DNA of 64,000 nucleotides from the NCBI RefSeq assembly GCF_002803095.1, contig NZ_PGLR01000022.1, positions 1-64,000 on the forward strand. The letters are read 5' to 3'. Below are positions 60,305 to 64,000 of the stretch, piece by piece. The position numbers and the translations under genes were made by a program. Origin of the DNA: Pseudomonas sp. ZH-FAD. GTDB lineage: Bacteria; Pseudomonadota; Gammaproteobacteria; Pseudomonadales; Pseudomonadaceae. The notes under the pieces are model-generated. The model ran no database searches. It was not told the DNA's origin and worked only from the letters and a program-made list of their open reading frames with translations. The stretch's first letter is position 1; each line of letters begins with the position of its first letter.

Positions 60305-61501
60305 TCATTCCGGCCCTTCGGGACTACGCTCCCAGCGCACTTCCTTCTCGGTGGGCGCAGCTACCTCGCCCTCCATCCAGTCGAGGATTTCGAAGTAATC
60401 CTGTTTCAGCTCGTCCTTGATGACCTCGGCCCGCGGTTTGACCCTGACCACATACATGCTCTGCAGGTTCTGGTGATCCAGGGCACGCCATTTCTGCTCG
60501 TCCTTGAGCAGGCGATAAGTGTGGTCGTTCAAGGCTGCGATCACGGCCGCCGACTCCGTCGTACCAGCACGCGCCACGGCATCGGCCCACTGCCGCACGA
60601 TGCCGTAGGCCGACGCGGCAGCGCTGGACGGGTAACCCTGGTAGCGCCCGATGTAGTCGGCGACGAAGCGCTTGCCACGATCATTACCCTCACGCTCAGG
60701 CACCCGCCAAGTCCAAGTATCGGTACCGATCACCCCGCTCATCAGTGCCGGTCCGGCCTGCTCGACCATGTCCTGACTGAGGTTGGGCACCACCACCTGC
60801 ATGCGCTCGTTGAGCCGCAGGTCGTGAACCATGCGCATGGCATTCACCACGTCCGTGCCGTAGAGCATCAGAATCAGCACATCGGCATTGCTCTGCTCCG
60901 CCTGCTTGAGCGCCTCGCGGTAGTGACCCCGGGTCGACCGGTCGCGGCTGCGCGAAGCCACGTCCAGGTCGCTGCTGCGACCACTGGGGATGACATCGTC
61001 GCCGGTGATGATGAAGTAGCGCGTTCCCGGCAACGTGGTTTCCAGGTACTCCATCAGCAGGTTATTGGCCATCCGCGCGCTCGCGCCTTCACGGAACAGA
61101 TAGTCGTGGCCGGCACGCCCGGTCACCCGGTTGGCATAGGCGGTGGGGACGAAGTACGGCAAGCGCAGCTTGCGCGCGCGCTCGCCGGCGGCGATGACTT
61201 CGTCGCTGGACGCACCCCCCATCAACATCACGGCGCCATCAGCCGCCAGGCGCTCGACATTCTGCACCGCCCGATCGGGCGTGGCGCCACTGTTGCGGCT
61301 GACCAGCTTGAGTGGCCGCCCCAGAATGCCCCCTTCGCGGTTGATCTCCTCTACCGCCATCAGCGCCCCACGCTTTTGCGAAAGCCCCTCCCACTTGTAG
61401 CTCCCGGTACTGGGGTAACTAAGACCGATCACCAGGGGCGCGGCGGCGAGCGATTGCAGTTGCAGGCCAAAAAAAGACAATACGGCGATCAGGATTCTCA
61501 T
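60305..61501 (-). CDS. Periplasmic substrate-binding protein (LivK-like), no transporter partner seen
   Basis: The product has 398 residues. A signal peptide 'MRILIAVLSFFGLQLQSLAA' is cut before APLVIGL. The mature part is a type I periplasmic binding fold, as in branched-chain amino acid ABC transporters ('VEEINREGGILGRPLKL'). Such proteins also bind aromatic acids. No ABC permease or ATPase gene is present in the window, so it may work with transporter genes elsewhere or as a sensor. It lies 83 bases downstream of the Ltp2-like gene at 61585 and probably shares its transcript. Confidence 0.87.
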   Translation of the reverse strand: MRILIAVLSFFGLQLQSLAAAPLVIGLSYPSTGSYKWEGLSQKRGALMAVEEINREGGILGRPLKLVSRNSGATPDRAVQNVERLAADGAVMLMGGASSDEVIAAGERARKLRLPYFVPTAYANRVTGRAGHDYLFREGASARMANNLLMEYLETTLPGTRYFIITGDDVIPSGRSSDLDVASRSRDRSTRGHYREALKQAEQSNADVLILMLYGTDVVNAMRMVHDLRLNERMQVVVPNLSQDMVEQAGPALMSGVIGTDTWTWRVPEREGNDRGKRFVADYIGRYQGYPSSAAASAYGIVRQWADAVARAGTTESAAVIAALNDHTYRLLKDEQKWRALDHQNLQSMYVVRVKPRAEVIKDELKQDYFEILDWMEGEVAAPTEKEVRWERSPEGPE

Positions 61502-61584
61502 GCCCGTCTCCTTGAGCTTTTGTTTTTATGGTTATCCAGGATCTTTTCCATCCGCTCATGTCGTATTGCACGAGCAATCAGGAA

Positions 61585-62769
61585 TCACTCACGCGACAGC
61601 AGTACCGCACCAGCCAGAGGCCCCCCGCCATTACTGGCCACGGCCAGTTTCGGCTGCCCTGGCACCTGCCTCGCCTCGCCCTCGCCACGCAACTGCACCA
61701 CCGCCTCGTGCACATGGCCAAGACCATGCAGGCGACCGGCCGATAGCTGACCGCCGTGGGTCGCCAGGGGCAGTTCGCCATCGAGGGCGATACGCTGGCC
61801 TCCTTCGACGAAGGCCGCCGCCTCGCCCCGCCCGCAGAAGCCCAATCCCTCCAGCCAGAGCAAGGTGAGGAAGCTGAAGCCGTCATACAGCTCGGCCACA
61901 TCCACATCGGCCGGCTTGTAGTCGGTTCGGCTCCACAGACGCTTGCCACAGGCTTCGGCACTGTAACGGGTGAGATCATCCATCTGATCCCAGGCATCCC
62001 GGCCACTGAACGGGCCACAGATGGATTCGACGAACACCGGTTTGCTGCGTAGATCCGGCGCCGTGTCACGATGTGAAACGATAAGCACGGTAGCCCCATC
62101 CACCGGCACATCGCAGTCGAACAGGCACAGCGGCGTGGAAATCATCCGGGTGCTCATGTACTGGTCGAGGCTCAGCGGGTCGCGATAGACCGCCTTGGGG
62201 TTGAGCATGGCGTTACGCCGAGCGTTCAGGGCAATGGCCGCCAACTGTTCCCGGCGGGTACCGAATTCATGGAAATAACGGCTGGCGGCAAGGGCCACCC
62301 AGTTGGCGGCGGAGGTGGCCTGGAACGGCACCAAGAACTCACCGAAACCGGATACCCGTGGCGCCGAGCCCCCCACAGTGCTGGAGCGCACACCCTGCGC
62401 CAGGGCGCTGGACTCGGTTACGGTACGAAAGCACAGAACATGGCGAGCCTGACCCGAGGCCACAGCCATGCAGGCATTGATCAAACCGCTCATCTGGGTG
62501 GCTTCGTTGCCCGCGCAATACCAGTTCAGCTCCAGGCCCAAGGCTTCCTTGACCTGGCCAATGGAAACCGGCGAGAAGGCCGGCATGTCGGCACGATAGC
62601 CCGGCCAGCTGGCCACTCCGTCTATCTGGCTGCGATCGAGCCCTGCATCCGTCAATGCTGCGAGAATGGCTTCCAAAGTAAGATCCAACCCCGTGCGCCC
62701 CAACCTGCGCCCCACGGCCGACTGGCCAATCCCGGAAATGATCGCTGTTCGTTCCAGAGCCGACACCAT
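61585..62769 (-). CDS. Thiolase-fold lipid-transfer protein (Ltp2/SCP-x-like), second copy
   Basis: The product has 394 residues. Motifs 'YDGFSFLTLLWLEGLGFC' and 'LPLATHGGQLSAGRLHGLG' match the layout of the gene at 49947, but the two are well diverged. The family cleaves or transfers acyl groups, and Ltp2-type members work with a DUF35 protein in retro-aldol cleavage. Here only one DUF35 gene is seen, at 8623. It is first in its operon, with the operator at 62868 between it and the divergent ligase gene at 63007. Confidence 0.88.
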   Translation of the reverse strand: MVSALERTAIISGIGQSAVGRRLGRTGLDLTLEAILAALTDAGLDRSQIDGVASWPGYRADMPAFSPVSIGQVKEALGLELNWYCAGNEATQMSGLINACMAVASGQARHVLCFRTVTESSALAQGVRSSTVGGSAPRVSGFGEFLVPFQATSAANWVALAASRYFHEFGTRREQLAAIALNARRNAMLNPKAVYRDPLSLDQYMSTRMISTPLCLFDCDVPVDGATVLIVSHRDTAPDLRSKPVFVESICGPFSGRDAWDQMDDLTRYSAEACGKRLWSRTDYKPADVDVAELYDGFSFLTLLWLEGLGFCGRGEAAAFVEGGQRIALDGELPLATHGGQLSAGRLHGLGHVHEAVVQLRGEGEARQVPGQPKLAVASNGGGPLAGAVLLSRE

Positions 62770-62867
62770 GGAGCTTCCTCTTTTGCTTGTTATCAGATTT
62801 CGGGCAGGTTCCCAGGAGCCACTCGAGAGAGTATTGACCCCCCATCCAGACTGCGGCAGACTCTAAA

Positions 62868-62886
62868 AAATGTCAAACAGTCAGTT
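62868..62886. promoter_or_regulatory. Shared operator, site 11
   Basis: AAATGTC-AAACA-GTCAGTT, matching 13 of 14 arm positions. It lies between the divergent genes at 62769 and 63007. Confidence 0.75.
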
Positions 62887-63006
62887 TTTCTAAGGATAGC
62901 TCACGCAATCAATGCGGCAAAACCGACTGCGGGATGATAGCGGAACGGCTTCTCGTCCCAGGCTCGACGAGAAGCGCCTACAAAAACAACATCGAGGTCC
63001 AGATAT

Positions 63007-64000
63007 ATGTCAGCACGCGAACCCGGCTGGAGCACTGATCAGGTCGACACCATCAACGCCGTACTGCAACGCTCTACGGAGAAGTACGGCGACCGCCAAT
63101 TCCTCGAGTTCCTTGGCGAGACCTACAGCTTCGCCGACCTGAACCGGGCTGCCTGCCGCCTGGCCAATGGGCTAAAAGGCCTGGGAGTGAGCAAAGGTCA
63201 GACCGTCGTCACCATCCTCGACAATTCGGCCGACGCCGTCGTCATCTGGTTCGCCATCAACAAGCTCGGCGCGATAAGCGTGCCGGTGAACACCGCACTA
63301 AAGGGCGATTTCCTGCGCCATCAGGTATCCGACGCCGATGCTGCCGTAGTGATCGCCGAACACGATTATGCCGAGCGCGTGGCCAACATCGCCGACAAGC
63401 TGCCCAACCTGGAAACCCTGGTCTATCGCGGCACCACGCCCGACCTGGTGTTTAACAAGCAACTGCTACCCTGGGCCGGCCTGCTCAGCGACGACACCAG
63501 CGAACCCGAGGTTGATGTGCAACCTGGCGATTTGGCCATGCTCATCTATACCGGTGGCACCACCGGCCCGTCCAAAGGCTGCATGATCAGCCACAACTAT
63601 ACGTGCAGCCTGGCGCGACAGATGCTGATGATCACCAATCGCGATGAAACAACCATCACCTGGACGCCGCTACCGCTGTTCCACTTCAATGCCGTGGCCA
63701 CCAGCGTCCTGTGCAACATGATGGTCGGCGCCCAGGTCGCCATCTACCCACGCTTCTCGGTGTCCAATTTCTGGCCGGAAATCGAACGTACCGGTGCCAA
63801 TGACGTGGGTCTGCTGGCGGCGATGATGCCGATGCTGGCCGGCGCGCCGGACAACGACGCAATGAAGCGCTGCTACGGCCAGATCAAAGGCGTATGGGGC
63901 GCACCTTTCCCGGAACCAGTGCAGCAGGCATGGAAGACGCGCTTCGGCGTCACCCACACCGTTGTCGGCGGCTTCGGCCTGAGCGAATGCTCGCTGCCGA
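63007..64000 (+). CDS. AMP-forming acyl-CoA ligase, cut by the window end
   Basis: The open frame begins at 63007 (MSAREPGWSTDQVD) and continues past the right edge after 331 codons. The P-loop 'IYTGGTTGPSKG' lies near residue 183, and 'FGLSECSLP' at the edge is the next conserved core motif. It would activate an acid with ATP and CoA. It is the third ligase of the island and is divergent from the Ltp2-like gene, under the operator at 62868. The rest of the gene is outside the window. Confidence 0.9.
   Translation, partial: MSAREPGWSTDQVDTINAVLQRSTEKYGDRQFLEFLGETYSFADLNRAACRLANGLKGLGVSKGQTVVTILDNSADAVVIWFAINKLGAISVPVNTALKGDFLRHQVSDADAAVVIAEHDYAERVANIADKLPNLETLVYRGTTPDLVFNKQLLPWAGLLSDDTSEPEVDVQPGDLAMLIYTGGTTGPSKGCMISHNYTCSLARQMLMITNRDETTITWTPLPLFHFNAVATSVLCNMMVGAQVAIYPRFSVSNFWPEIERTGANDVGLLAAMMPMLAGAPDNDAMKRCYGQIKGVWGAPFPEPVQQAWKTRFGVTHTVVGGFGLSECSLP

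Overview
The window looks like a GC-rich gammaproteobacterial chromosome, most likely a Pseudomonas or close relative. This rests on a malate synthase G remnant next to a universal stress protein, strongly G/C-ending codons, and a paired DUF1302/DUF1329 envelope module; the genus is an inference.

Bases 1-4984 are accessory DNA: a 23-bp tandem repeat (possible transposon end), a phage-type antirepressor-like gene, two small related genes of unknown role, a repeat-rich spacer, a tyrosine-recombinase-like gene, a zinc-ribbon gene, a small membrane protein gene and a short unknown gene. The block ends abruptly inside glcB, of which only the last 460 codons remain (4985-6367). A universal stress protein gene follows.

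From about 6.9 kb to the right edge the window is one large catabolic island, still open at 64 kb. It encodes ten acyl-CoA dehydrogenase domains in eight genes (two are fusions), five crotonases, a MaoC hydratase, three short-chain dehydrogenases, a thiolase, two Ltp2-like thiolase-fold proteins, a DUF35 partner, three AMP-forming acyl-CoA ligases, a CaiB-type CoA transferase and an OYE-type iron-sulfur flavoenzyme. Oxygenase and ring chemistry is suggested by a KshA-like Rieske oxygenase and an HsaA/HpaH-like flavin monooxygenase with its reductase. There are also a limonene-epoxide-hydrolase-like protein, an epoxide hydrolase, a GMC oxidoreductase, an aldehyde dehydrogenase and a GldA-like dehydrogenase. 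Envelope genes (DUF1302, DUF1329, YCF48-like, MMPL/RND) form one operon, and an orphan periplasmic binding protein lies near the right end. Together these suggest uptake of a hydrophobic carboxylic or alicyclic compound, CoA activation, side-chain beta-oxidation ending in thiolysis or retro-aldol cleavage, and ring oxygenation. The substrate cannot be named from sequence: the set resembles steroid or terpenoid degradation, but KstD and the HsaC ring-cleavage dioxygenase are absent here.

The main discovery is a shared 19-bp palindrome, consensus ARCTGAC-N5-GTCAGYT with A tolerated at several positions. It occurs eleven times, each time in a promoter region of the island (8520, 17942, 28154, 28492, 38235, 45444, 45517, 47789, 51158, 60245, 62868) and never in the left accessory block. 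It defines a local regulon probably controlled by a TetR-family repressor; two TetR genes are present (39589, 54187), and the first lies downstream of one of the sites. A second clear event is a 134-bp inverted-repeat element inserted in the last codons of the GldA-like gene, flanked by a 10-bp duplication; the element now supplies the stop codon.
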